Source: Actinomycetota bacterium
Lineage (GTDB): Bacteria; Actinomycetota; Actinomycetes; Nanopelagicales; Nanopelagicaceae
Length of the DNA: 64,000 bases
Assembly (NCBI GenBank): GCA_009698615.1
Contig: WLPU01000001.1
Coordinates: 62,001-126,000 of the forward strand
Direction of reading: 5' to 3'
A program made the position numbers and the translations under genes. This document shows positions 51,688 through 60,069 of this stretch, one piece after another; the first letter of the stretch is position 1; the number at the start of each line of letters is the position of its first letter. Under the pieces are notes generated by a model that saw only the letters and a program-made list of their open reading frames with translations, was not told where the DNA came from and searched no databases.

Positions 51688-51733
51688 GCAGTTAGGAAAA
51701 CAAACCCACATTTCCCGCTTTATTTGGATAGAT

Positions 51734-54250
51734 CTACCTAGGCCTTCTCCGCCTTTGGTCACTTCTTGGACGTGGCTTGCCACTTCGGCGAGGACCATCA
51801 CTAGCCATCACGGGAGCAACGTAGGCAATTCCGCTGGGCTCGCGAGAGCCAGTAATCGAGACCAACTCTGCATGATGCGGACGAACATCAACAAACTTGG
51901 GATAGACGCCTGCGCGAGAAGTTAATCCTCGCACCGCACTTTGCTGCTTTGAGGTTGCCAATGTAACAACAACTCCGGCTTCTCCGGCTCGGGCAGTTCG
52001 TCCCGCACGGTGCAGATAATCCTTGTGATCTGTCGGTGCATCAACGTGCACGACAAGTGAAATACCGTCCACGTGAATTCCGCGTGCTGCAACATCTGTT
52101 GCAACTAGCGCAGCGGTTGTGCTGGCCTTGAAGTGCGCAAGAGTCCGAGTGCGAACTGCCTGTGACTTTCCGCCATGGAGTGCTCCAACTGGAACTCCAA
52201 CGCTGGCTAATTTGTCAGCTAAGCGATCTGCTCCACGTTGAGTCTTCACGAACAAAATTGTGCGTCCATCACGAGATGCAATTTGTGCAGTGATCTCATC
52301 TTTGTCGCCAGCATGCATGACAAGCACGTGGTGTTCCATAGTGCTGACTGATGCGCGATCATTTTGCAACGAGTGAGTCTTGGGGTTGTTGAGGTATTTC
52401 TTGACTAAAGAATCAACGCCACGATCGAGTGTTGCGCTAAAGAGTAAGCGCTGACCGTTGGGACGTGCTTGATCAAGAATTTCCTTAACTACAGGCAAGA
52501 AGCCCATATCTGCCATTTGGTCGGCTTCATCCAGCACAGTGATTTGAAGATCATCGAGTTGTACTTCGCCTTTATCGAGCAAATCAATCAAGCGACCAGG
52601 AGTTGCGACCAGAATTGGACAACTCTTACGCATTGCTGTGATCTGTTTGCCATAAGGCATACCGCCAGCAATAACAACAGAGTCAAGACGAATCGCGCGA
52701 GCAAGAGGCGTGATGACATCATTAATCTGTAGCGCTAATTCGCGAGTTGGTGTCAAGATCAAACCGAGTGGACGATGTGGCGCAGCTTGTTTGCCTTCAA
52801 GATTTGTCAGCAGTGCAAGCCCAAATGCGAGAGTTTTTCCAGAACCAGTTTGTCCACGGCCCAAGATGTCATGACCCTTAATCGCATCAGGAAGCGTTGC
52901 GACCTGAATTGGGAATGGAGAAGTAATCCCTTGCGAAGTCAGAGCCGAAACTAGGGCTGGTGCGATGCCGAGTTCGGCCCACGTCTTTCCAGTGCCTTCG
53001 GTTGGCTTATGGTGCAAAGCAACTTCAGTTGTCTCTTGCTCTACATCGTTGATGTAGTTGTCATCGGCACCAAAATCTTCAACGAATTCATTGTTGGAGT
53101 AATTGTTGCCAGATTTTCCACGACTGTTGTGTGAGCGAGGACCAGAGTTATTGCTTCCCATGTGATCGGTGTTGCGAGATGAACTTGGACGAAAAGTTGA
53201 ACCCTTGTGAGGGGTCGCGATGCCACTGTGAGCGCTACGAGTTGTTGGGCGTGAGCCTTCGCGATTTGCCGACGTGCGGAAATTTTCGCGACTTGATGAG
53301 CCAGCACTAGAGCCTTCACGATTTGAAGTTGTACGTGAATCATCACGAGTAGCAGCCCCGCGAGCTCCGTCGCGATTAAACGATGAGCGAGCACCGGTGC
53401 GATCGGATGAATCCGATCCACGTGCAGGTGCGCCAGTGCGCTTTCCTCCAGGGATAAATTTGGTGCGTTTTTGTGGTTCAAAGTTAGGACGACCATCACC
53501 ACGTGCAACTTCGGCGATACGTGCATCGCGACGAGTTGTTGGGCGGGTGTCATTGGAGCGTGCATCAGCGCTACGTGGCGCTCGGCGAGAATCACCACGA
53601 GATCCTCCGCGCGAATCAGAGCGCGTATCTACTCGTGTATCAACGCGACGAGCTGGTGCAAACTTGGTGGTGCGTGGTGCGCGACTATCACTTTGTGAAT
53701 CGCCATGCGAATCACGAGGCGAGCCAGGCGAAAGACTTTGATTTTCATCGCGTGAATCGCGACTGCGCAATTGCACATCGCCAACGCCGCGAGTATCTGC
53801 AAAACGCTTTGCGCGTTCTTGAGATCGAGCGCTGTTCTTCTCGCGCTTTGCTGGAGTGTTTGATGAGCCCTTACCTGATTTAAAAGTTGATTTGCTAGAT
53901 GGCTTGCTTCCAGCGCGTACCGATGTCTTACCCGTTAACTTGCCAGCCTTTGGTGTTCCTTTAACCCACGTGGACTTACCTAATTGCGGTGCGGATTCAG
54001 AAGATGAATGAAATTCACTTCGCGCACGTGACATTTCTTTTGCGGCGGTTCCTCTGCGAGCTGGTTTTCCAGACTTAACGCGAGAAGGAGCATCGCTGAA
54101 TTTTCCTGACTTAGCAGCACCGAACTTGCCGGCCTTTGCGCGACTAGATGGCGCAGCGGATTTTGCGGCTTTGGCGCGGCCAGCTTTGGCGGGTTTGCCA
54201 GATGCCGAGCGAGCAGGAGCAGCAGATTTAGAGCGTGGTTGCACAGACAT
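51734..54250 (-). CDS. DEAD-box RNA helicase with long disordered N-terminus
   Basis: 838 aa. Residues 1 to about 420 are low-complexity: first Lys/Ser/Ala-rich, then Arg/Asp/Ser-rich with repeated RDSR, DTRVDTR and NREGS-like units. The helicase core (about 422-800) has the Q motif with FPIQ, GRGQTGSGKT, PTRELALQ, ATPGRL, VLDEADQMADMGF, FSATLD, and HRAGRTARAGEAG, so it should unwind RNA with ATP. A short basic tail (RPRSDQRRRRPR) ends it. Such tails bind RNA and can drive condensates; relatives work in cold adaptation and ribosome assembly. ATG 54250 is used; TATGTA ends 5 nt upstream. Confidence 0.93.
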   Translation of the reverse strand: MSVQPRSKSAAPARSASGKPAKAGRAKAAKSAAPSSRAKAGKFGAAKSGKFSDAPSRVKSGKPARRGTAAKEMSRARSEFHSSSESAPQLGKSTWVKGTPKAGKLTGKTSVRAGSKPSSKSTFKSGKGSSNTPAKREKNSARSQERAKRFADTRGVGDVQLRSRDSRDENQSLSPGSPRDSHGDSQSDSRAPRTTKFAPARRVDTRVDTRSDSRGGSRGDSRRAPRSADARSNDTRPTTRRDARIAEVARGDGRPNFEPQKRTKFIPGGKRTGAPARGSDSSDRTGARSSFNRDGARGAATRDDSRTTSNREGSSAGSSSRENFRTSANREGSRPTTRSAHSGIATPHKGSTFRPSSSRNTDHMGSNNSGPRSHNSRGKSGNNYSNNEFVEDFGADDNYINDVEQETTEVALHHKPTEGTGKTWAELGIAPALVSALTSQGITSPFPIQVATLPDAIKGHDILGRGQTGSGKTLAFGLALLTNLEGKQAAPHRPLGLILTPTRELALQINDVITPLARAIRLDSVVIAGGMPYGKQITAMRKSCPILVATPGRLIDLLDKGEVQLDDLQITVLDEADQMADMGFLPVVKEILDQARPNGQRLLFSATLDRGVDSLVKKYLNNPKTHSLQNDRASVSTMEHHVLVMHAGDKDEITAQIASRDGRTILFVKTQRGADRLADKLASVGVPVGALHGGKSQAVRTRTLAHFKASTTAALVATDVAARGIHVDGISLVVHVDAPTDHKDYLHRAGRTARAGEAGVVVTLATSKQQSAVRGLTSRAGVYPKFVDVRPHHAELVSITGSREPSGIAYVAPVMASDGPRRSGKPRPRSDQRRRRPR

Positions 54251-54572
54251 GTTTTTACATACCAATCGAGACGACAAGCGCGTCTCGGTGTGACTTGGCC
54301 ATGGTTCCCAGTTGTACTGGGGCTAACCATCTACTTCGGTTAGCGGTGGTGCTGGTTCGCATTCGAACTGCGATCCGGTCGTTCTGGGCCTGTCAGGTGG
54401 TGATAAGACTCGCATGTAAGCGCGGCATCTTGTGTCGCACTTTGGGGGAAGTGATCACTGCTTCGGTTGAAGCAACGTGGGGAAGTCTACCGTGGATTTT
54501 TCGCACTAAATACCAACGATGCTCGCACGAAATACCATCGATCTTCGCATAAATCTTGCCGCTAATGAAGCC
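54251..54572. other. 322-base intergenic region with several hairpins
   Basis: No gene is supported here. It holds hairpins at 54307-54321 (CCCAG/CTGGG), 54322-54344 (GCTAACC/GGTTAGC) and 54459-54474 (TGCTTC/GAAGCA), and a short tandem repeat at 54501-54554. ATGGTT (54301-54306) can also pair with AACCAT (54325-54330), which excludes the second hairpin. It may be the helicase leader or encode a small RNA; neither is proven. Confidence 0.5.
54501..54554. repeat. 22-nt tandem repeat, about 2.5 copies
   Basis: Unit 1 at 54501-54522 and unit 2 at 54523-54544 both start TCGCAC and share AAATACCA-CGAT (18 of 22 positions match by eye); a third partial unit (TCGCATAAAT) follows. It lies between the small membrane protein gene and the helicase. 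Confidence 0.7.
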
Positions 54573-54965
54573 CTATTTCTTCTCGCTGTCGGATTCGTCA
54601 TCGGATAGTTTGGCAAGAGCAGCCAAATCAGGACGTGGAATTTTCGGAACATCTCCGCGCATTAAACGGCGAAATAAATAGATTGCAATGGCGCCAAAGA
54701 AGGGCCATTCAAATGTGTAGACCCAAGCGCGCCAATTGCCACTTTGGGCCCGCCCGAATTCAAACCATCCTGCCCACATGCAAAATGGAAAGACTACGAC
54801 CAAAGTAATGATCAGCACTAGACGTTGCTTCTGTGTGAGTTCACCAGAGGGAGCAGGGACGTTGGGATCGTTCTCGTCTTGAATCCATTGCGGGGCGCTA
54901 AATTCTGCCGCAATGTTTTTTCGTTGAGGTGTCACACTCTTGGCCAGCTTATCTTTCTTAACCAT
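54573..54965 (-). CDS. small two-helix membrane protein of unknown function
   Basis: 130 aa. After a charged N-terminal 50 residues comes LVLIITLVVVFPFCMWAGWF (helix 1), a short outside loop with EFGRAQSGNWRAWVYTFEWP, then FFGAIAIYLFRRLM (helix 2) and an acidic tail. I do not recognise a named family. It lies 23 nt behind ctaG on the same strand, so it may assist oxidase assembly or belong to the same operon (inference). ATG 54965 is chosen over an upstream GTG 54977. Confidence 0.65.
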   Translation of the reverse strand: MVKKDKLAKSVTPQRKNIAAEFSAPQWIQDENDPNVPAPSGELTQKQRLVLIITLVVVFPFCMWAGWFEFGRAQSGNWRAWVYTFEWPFFGAIAIYLFRRLMRGDVPKIPRPDLAALAKLSDDESDSEKK

Positions 54966-54988
54966 TCCAACCACCACTCACACATTTC

Positions 54989-55783
54989 TCAAGCACTCGC
55001 TCCACCATCTCGCTCATCTGCAATTGCGGCATCGACTTCATCGGATTTTCGTTCCTCGCTTTGTAGCCAATGGTGCACCGCAAATGCAATCCACACCGCA
55101 TCGATAATCATTCCACCTGACCACATGATTGATCCGCCACGCCTTTGATCATCGAGTGTAAACATGCCTTGGTAAAGAGAGCTCGGGGAGGCGTAAATAA
55201 AGAACCCCGTCAGCGTTTCTGGCACCATCATCAAAAAGAGCGAGATCACAGCCATGGCAGGAGAAATCCGGCGCCTGACAAGATTGCGATCTAAGAGATT
55301 GAAATAAAAAAAGTACGCAACAATAAAATATGCAGGAACTTCAACGTAATTGTGAACCCACGCCCGCTCCATGATAAAAACGTGCGGGCCGGGCAGATGC
55401 ACGCCGATCATCAGCGTTGCGTAAACAAACCAACTCGCCATGGGTTGAGTTAATGCGCGAAAAATCCGATTCTGCAGATGAAAACTAGAAGGGGTACCCA
55501 ACACCAACAACGGCCCAGTGATCATCATCAGCGTGATGTGCTGGACCATGTGACACCAGAAATAATCACCAGCTCTCACACCAAATGGGGTACAAACAAC
55601 GAAGGCGATTGTGGCAAGCCCCGATAAAAAGAATCGACGTTGACGTTGCGCCTGCCGATCACCCGCGCTGATCCCCGCGTGAGCAAAGCGTAAATAGAGG
55701 TATTCGATGACAAGTAAAGGAATGGTAATTTCGGGCGCTAATTGCCAGCTGCTCCACAAACTCACTCCGTTACTCATATCCAT
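54989..55783 (-). CDS. ctaG: CtaG-like cytochrome c oxidase assembly protein (caa3 type)
   Basis: 264 aa with about seven transmembrane helices. Conserved His motifs HMVQHITLMMITGPLLVLG and GGMIIDAVW, plus the FWCHM segment, are those of the CtaG_caa3 family, needed for copper-containing oxidase assembly in Bacillus and actinobacteria. The oxidase subunits start 280 nt away on the opposite strand, consistent with this role. ATG 55783 follows TAACCT by 8 nt without an SD. Confidence 0.88.
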   Translation of the reverse strand: MDMSNGVSLWSSWQLAPEITIPLLVIEYLYLRFAHAGISAGDRQAQRQRRFFLSGLATIAFVVCTPFGVRAGDYFWCHMVQHITLMMITGPLLVLGTPSSFHLQNRIFRALTQPMASWFVYATLMIGVHLPGPHVFIMERAWVHNYVEVPAYFIVAYFFYFNLLDRNLVRRRISPAMAVISLFLMMVPETLTGFFIYASPSSLYQGMFTLDDQRRGGSIMWSGGMIIDAVWIAFAVHHWLQSEERKSDEVDAAIADERDGGASA

Positions 55784-55791
55784 AATCGGGC

Positions 55792-55797
55792 AGGTTA
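55792..55797 (-). promoter_or_regulatory. -10 box (TAACCT, minus strand) of ctaG
   Basis: On the minus strand TAACCT ends 8 nt before ATG 55783, with no Shine-Dalgarno between; a leaderless start is likely. The rest of 55798-56062 holds no gene I can support. Confidence 0.4.
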
Positions 55798-56062
55798 GTC
55801 CTCAAAGTCGAGAGGCGACTAGTTGCGCATCTGCGTGCGCCATATTTATCCAAGCCTTTAAAAAGGGGTAGTCACCAGCCGGAAGACTAGGGTCATCCCG
55901 CACACTGCTTGAACCTTACGTATGAGGGTTCAAAAGTGAGCGCGCCTTGAGTGTCAGCCCCAAAGAAAGCCTCGGAATGGTCTTGGAAACCAATCAGTAA
56001 GCCCCTACCCTGTTCAAATTGAGCGCACGCTCCCGTGTCGTGGCTCACTACTGGGGGTCTGA

Positions 56063-56749
56063 ATGAATAAGCGGTTCTTCGCCGCACTCGGCACGGTCAT
56101 TCTTGGCGCAGCGGTAATCGCTGGCATCGGCACATATGTTGCAGCTGCAAAGAATGATTCACGAGTGCTTGCTGCCACAGCTGCAGGAACGATGGATACA
56201 CCGCAAGGAAACTTGCCTCACTACACGCTAGATCTTTCCGTTTACCCCGATGCGATGTTTGGCGGACACGGTAATGGCGGCGGTCACCCTGATTGGGTGA
56301 GTTATGGCCCTGTAACTAATTTTGAAGTACCAGCGCATTCAGCCATCACCATCACCGTTACAAATTACGACGGTGGCGAAACTCTCAACAATGATTTCTT
56401 CGGAAAGATTCGCGGAACAATTGATGGAAGCGCAACTCTCAACGGAACGCGAATAACCTCCGTTGCTCCAGATCACGTCGGCCACACATTTACCGTGCAC
56501 GGTGTTGCAAGCAAGCAGACCGAACTTTTCTTTAGCGTTCCAATGAAGGCGGTACCAGAAGAGGCGATGCCTGAAGAGGGATACACAAAGACTCCTAACG
56601 TCACTGTTTTTACAGTCATCACGGGTGATGCTGGTGAGTACATCTGGAACTGCGAATATCCATGCGGCGATGGCACGATTGCCAAATTTGGCAATGCGAT
56701 GTCAGCGATGGGTTATATGTCCGGTCACTTTAACGTCGTGAAGGGATAG
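56063..56749 (+). CDS. membrane-anchored cupredoxin-like protein beside the oxidase operon
   Basis: 228 aa. One N-terminal hydrophobic helix (about residues 6-27) looks like an uncleaved anchor or signal peptide; the rest is a beta-rich outside domain with an HGNGGGH stretch and, near the end, WNCEYPCGDG and MGYMSGHF. Cys197 and Cys201 are spaced as in the CuA site, with Met219 and His222 further on, so a type 1-like or CuA-like copper centre is plausible. It is 11 nt before ctaC, suggesting electron donation to, or copper delivery for, the oxidase (inference). GGGGGT precedes ATG. Confidence 0.65.
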   Translation: MNKRFFAALGTVILGAAVIAGIGTYVAAAKNDSRVLAATAAGTMDTPQGNLPHYTLDLSVYPDAMFGGHGNGGGHPDWVSYGPVTNFEVPAHSAITITVTNYDGGETLNNDFFGKIRGTIDGSATLNGTRITSVAPDHVGHTFTVHGVASKQTELFFSVPMKAVPEEAMPEEGYTKTPNVTVFTVITGDAGEYIWNCEYPCGDGTIAKFGNAMSAMGYMSGHFNVVKG

Positions 56750-56760
56750 GGCCAACGCAT

Positions 56761-57537
56761 ATGTCAACTACTCAAAATTCGCAAAAAACAAGATGGTGGA
56801 AGAGTCCAGATGTAAAGAAGACTTTTATTCTCTGGTTAATAGTTACTCCAATTATTGGTTACGTGGCAACCACCGTTCAAGTTCGCGCAATGGGAGCTCC
56901 GGCATCAGAGGTAATGGCATCTGTTAAATCGCTGATGGCGATTTTCACTTGGGCGGCATCTCCTGTAGCAGGGCTCGTTGCTGCAATGGCGTTAACCTCT
57001 TTGCTTGGCAAGCGTCACTACGGTGATAATCCGCCAGCCGAGTCAGAGCACGAAATTGCTGAAAGCGCTAAGGCGGCCTCGGTATGGGTGATCGTCTCTA
57101 CTTTGTTGTGTTTGTTTGCCTTGGTTGTTGGCCTCGTCGTTTTCCAGAAAGATTCCGCATCGTTACTCGATGCAAAGGCAATGAATATCAATGCCACAGG
57201 TCAGCAATGGGTCTGGAATTTTGACTACCCAGATAGCCCTGGTGTGCGCAGCGCGGCACTTTATTTGCCAGTTGATAAGCCAGTTGTATTCCATGTCACG
57301 AGCAAGGATGTCAAGCACTCATTCTGGATTGTTCAAATGGGTGTCAAGATAGATGCAAACCCTGGTTATGTTACTGAAGCAGCTGTAACGCCAAACAAGA
57401 TCGGTGTTTTCGATATTCGATGCGCCGAACTCTGCGGTCTGTTGCACGCATATATGCAAACAAAAGTTCACGTCGTGAGCCAAGCCGATTATGACGCGTG
57501 GCTTAAAACACAAGCAGCACTCGAGGGAGCAGCCTGA
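56761..57537 (+). CDS. ctaC: cytochrome c oxidase subunit II
   Basis: 258 aa. Two transmembrane helices (about residues 20-42 and 100-125) precede an outside cupredoxin domain with QQWVWNFDYPD (the electron-entry tryptophan region) and the full CuA motif CAELCGLLHAYM near residues 222-233; the upstream ligand His is in KHSFWI. Receives electrons from cytochrome c or from the neighbouring cupredoxin. One-base overlap with ctaD. Confidence 0.93.
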   Translation: MSTTQNSQKTRWWKSPDVKKTFILWLIVTPIIGYVATTVQVRAMGAPASEVMASVKSLMAIFTWAASPVAGLVAAMALTSLLGKRHYGDNPPAESEHEIAESAKAASVWVIVSTLLCLFALVVGLVVFQKDSASLLDAKAMNINATGQQWVWNFDYPDSPGVRSAALYLPVDKPVVFHVTSKDVKHSFWIVQMGVKIDANPGYVTEAAVTPNKIGVFDIRCAELCGLLHAYMQTKVHVVSQADYDAWLKTQAALEGAA

Positions 57538-59417
57538 TGACAACAATGATGAATCGTCCAGCATCAGCACCCGGCCATTCGGCAGGCAAGAAAGGTCTTA
57601 TTGAAAGACTGAATATTGTTACCGCATTTGCTCTCGGCACAGTCAGTGCTGTCGTGGTGTGGCAACTCGCCCTCAAATTCATGCCAGAGAATGCAGAGAC
57701 TGCATTCTTCTTTAACCGCGAAGACAAGATTATGCTCCTGAGCTTGATTGCTTGGTTTGTAGGTTTTATGACCGGCATCGGCGCACTTATTGGGCCATTT
57801 CGTTGGGCGATGGGTAAGGATCTCAACCATGACGAGAACATGTTCTTGGCAGGTAAAGATCAAGGCCTCAAGCGCTACTTCCGTTACACAACAGACCATA
57901 AAGTCGTAGGAATTCAATATCTCGTCACAACGATAATCATCTTCTTTGTCGGTGGAACGCTTGCGATGTTGATTCGTACCAACTTGGGACATGCAACAGG
58001 CGGATGGTTACAACCACAGACTTACAACGCCGTTGTGGGATGGCACGGCATCATCATGATCGTTGCAACGATCATCATGGTTACAGGGCCATTTGGTAAC
58101 TTCATAATGCCAATCATGATTGGCGCTCGCGATATGGCTTTCCCTCGTCTCAACGCTCTGAGCTTTTGGCTCATCGTTGCTGCAATTCCACCTGTATTCA
58201 TCTCATTTTTTACAGGCGGAATTACTACTGGCTGGACTGCATATAACCCACTTGCTTCGCAATCAGCCCTTGGAATGAACGGCTACATTGCATTCATTTG
58301 CATCTTCGCCATTTCAACAATGGTCGCTGGTGCAAACATCACTACAACCGTCATCAAGATGCGCGCTAAGGGAATGACCTGGACTCGCACACCGATCTTT
58401 ATCTATGGCGTTGTTGCATCAGTTGCGTTGGCACTGCCAGCGTTTCCGGTTTTCTTCTTGTCACAGATTATGTCTGGAATGGATCGCGCATTTGCGACCT
58501 CTTTCTATGACACTGCCCATGGCGGAAGTGGCTGGCTCTATGAGAACTTGTTCTGGATCATGGGCCATCCTGAGGTTTATGTAATTTTGATTCCTGCAGT
58601 TGCCGCCTTGATGGAGATGGCGCCAGTGTTTACTCGGCGCCCTCTCTTTAGCTTCAAGTTGGCAGTTATTGGTATTGCCGGAATCTCTGGACTATCAATT
58701 CTTGTGTGGGCACACCACATGTATATGAGTGGTTGGGCCCCATTACTCAACGCACCATTTATGTTGACAACCGAATTAATTTCGATCCCAACTGGAATGT
58801 TGTTCTTGGTGCTTATTGGCACGCTGTGGCGTGGTCGCCTTTGGATGACAATGCCCCTGATGTCGATCTTTGCGCTTTTATGGAACTTTATGATCGGTGG
58901 GATCACAGGTATTTATCTATCTGACGTTCCTGCCGATGCGTTTTTACATGGCTCGATGTATGTAACAGCACATTTCCATTACACCTTGATGGGCGCCGGA
59001 CTCACTGGCGCAATTGCATCTCTGGTCTATTGGTTCCCAAAGATGACTGGGCGTATGTTTGATAAGAAACTCAGCTGGGTTTCATTCTGGCTCGTTCAAA
59101 TCGGGTTCAACATCGCCTTCATGGGAATGTTCCTCGTTGGTCTTGCTGGTCAACCACGTCGCGTTGAGTCATACGCTGAGGTCTTTAGCAAAGGTAACTT
59201 AATTACCACCATGGGTGCGTACACAATTATGGCCGGCATGCTGGTCTTGCTCCACGGTGTAATCGTTTCATGGCGCAGCGGAGTGAAGGCTCCAATGAAT
59301 CCATGGCAAGCAAAGACACTCGAGTGGACAGTCCCAAATCCAATTCCGCTAGAGAACTTTGATGTGCTCCCAGTTGTTACATCGGATCCTTACGGCTACG
59401 GAAAGGCAAAGTCATGA
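57537..59417 (+). CDS. ctaD: cytochrome c oxidase subunit I
   Basis: 626 aa, twelve or more transmembrane helices, catalytic subunit of the proton-pumping terminal oxidase. Heme ligand His is in VVGWHGIIM; CuB site has GHPEVYV (His-Tyr cross-link pair) and HHMYMSG; heme a and a3 ligands are in AHFHYTLMG. An extra N-terminal helix (about 20-45) resembles part of subunit IV, as in some actinobacterial fusions. ATG overlaps the ctaC stop by one base. Confidence 0.95.
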   Translation: MTTMMNRPASAPGHSAGKKGLIERLNIVTAFALGTVSAVVVWQLALKFMPENAETAFFFNREDKIMLLSLIAWFVGFMTGIGALIGPFRWAMGKDLNHDENMFLAGKDQGLKRYFRYTTDHKVVGIQYLVTTIIIFFVGGTLAMLIRTNLGHATGGWLQPQTYNAVVGWHGIIMIVATIIMVTGPFGNFIMPIMIGARDMAFPRLNALSFWLIVAAIPPVFISFFTGGITTGWTAYNPLASQSALGMNGYIAFICIFAISTMVAGANITTTVIKMRAKGMTWTRTPIFIYGVVASVALALPAFPVFFLSQIMSGMDRAFATSFYDTAHGGSGWLYENLFWIMGHPEVYVILIPAVAALMEMAPVFTRRPLFSFKLAVIGIAGISGLSILVWAHHMYMSGWAPLLNAPFMLTTELISIPTGMLFLVLIGTLWRGRLWMTMPLMSIFALLWNFMIGGITGIYLSDVPADAFLHGSMYVTAHFHYTLMGAGLTGAIASLVYWFPKMTGRMFDKKLSWVSFWLVQIGFNIAFMGMFLVGLAGQPRRVESYAEVFSKGNLITTMGAYTIMAGMLVLLHGVIVSWRSGVKAPMNPWQAKTLEWTVPNPIPLENFDVLPVVTSDPYGYGKAKS

Positions 59418-60016
59418 GCGTCGAAACACATGCACATCACGAACATCCTGATGTAGTTGGAAGCCGCAATCGTCTTGGGCTAATCCTCATACTCGTTGCA
59501 GATATTGCGATGGCGCTGAGCGTTTTGTTTGTCTTCTTCTACCTCAAAGGACAAAACGTAAACAACATGTGGTTGCCTGCTGCAACTGAGGACACGCCAG
59601 CAACGCTCGCGCTGTCCAGCAAGGGAACTTGGTATGTGACAACACTTGCAGCTCTTGGTTTGCTGACACATTTCTACGGCCTCAAGGGAGTTCGTGCTAA
59701 GAATCAAACTCAATTGGTTCTCGGCGGCGGACTCGCCTTGCTCTTTAGCGCGATCGCACTGGTCTATCAGTTCATTCAAGTCAGTGGCGCTCCATTCACT
59801 GCTACATCCGGTGCTTATGCATCTTGTTATTTCTTGATTGCCGGACTTAACACGCTGCACTTAGTGCTCACCGTATTTATTGCACTTGGCAACTGGAACC
59901 GCTCACGCCTAGGTGTTTACAAGTCAGATCACTGGCATGTAGATATCGTGAACATCTGGTGGATCTGGATGACTATCTCATCATTACTAGGAGCATTTGC
60001 ACTTTCATTTGCTTAA
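59414..60016 (+). CDS. ctaE: cytochrome c oxidase subunit III
   Basis: 200 aa with five predicted helices, in the 180-200 residue range of bacterial short-form subunit III. LGLILILVADIAMALSVLFVFFYLKGQ opens the fold, and HLVLTVFIALGNW plus DIVNIWWIWMTISSLLGAFALSFA close it. It overlaps ctaD by 4 nt and ends the oxidase operon, followed by a strong hairpin. Confidence 0.88.
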   Translation: MSVETHAHHEHPDVVGSRNRLGLILILVADIAMALSVLFVFFYLKGQNVNNMWLPAATEDTPATLALSSKGTWYVTTLAALGLLTHFYGLKGVRAKNQTQLVLGGGLALLFSAIALVYQFIQVSGAPFTATSGAYASCYFLIAGLNTLHLVLTVFIALGNWNRSRLGVYKSDHWHVDIVNIWWIWMTISSLLGAFALSFA

Positions 60017-60029
60017 GTAAAACTTTGAA

Positions 60030-60068
60030 GAAGAAGGCACTGCGCTAGTCTTGCGTAGTGCCTTCTTC
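60030..60068. terminator. 16-bp hairpin after ctaE
   Basis: GAAGAAGGCACTGCGC (60030-60045) pairs fully with GCGTAGTGCCTTCTTC (60053-60068), including one G-U pair, around a 7-base loop. Placement right after the oxidase operon suggests a terminator, possibly bidirectional, although only a weak U stretch follows. Its right arm contains the GTG at 60058 that would otherwise be the next gene's longest start. Confidence 0.7.
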
Positions 60069-60069
60069 A

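Noticed and set aside
53041-53883. Several long open frames in other frames of the helicase N-terminal repeat region
   Set aside because: They result from the repetitive Arg/Ser/Asp codons; their translations are low complexity without a start signal.
55893-56087. 64-codon minus-strand frame upstream of the cupredoxin gene
   Set aside because: It overlaps the start of a well-supported gene and shows no protein features.
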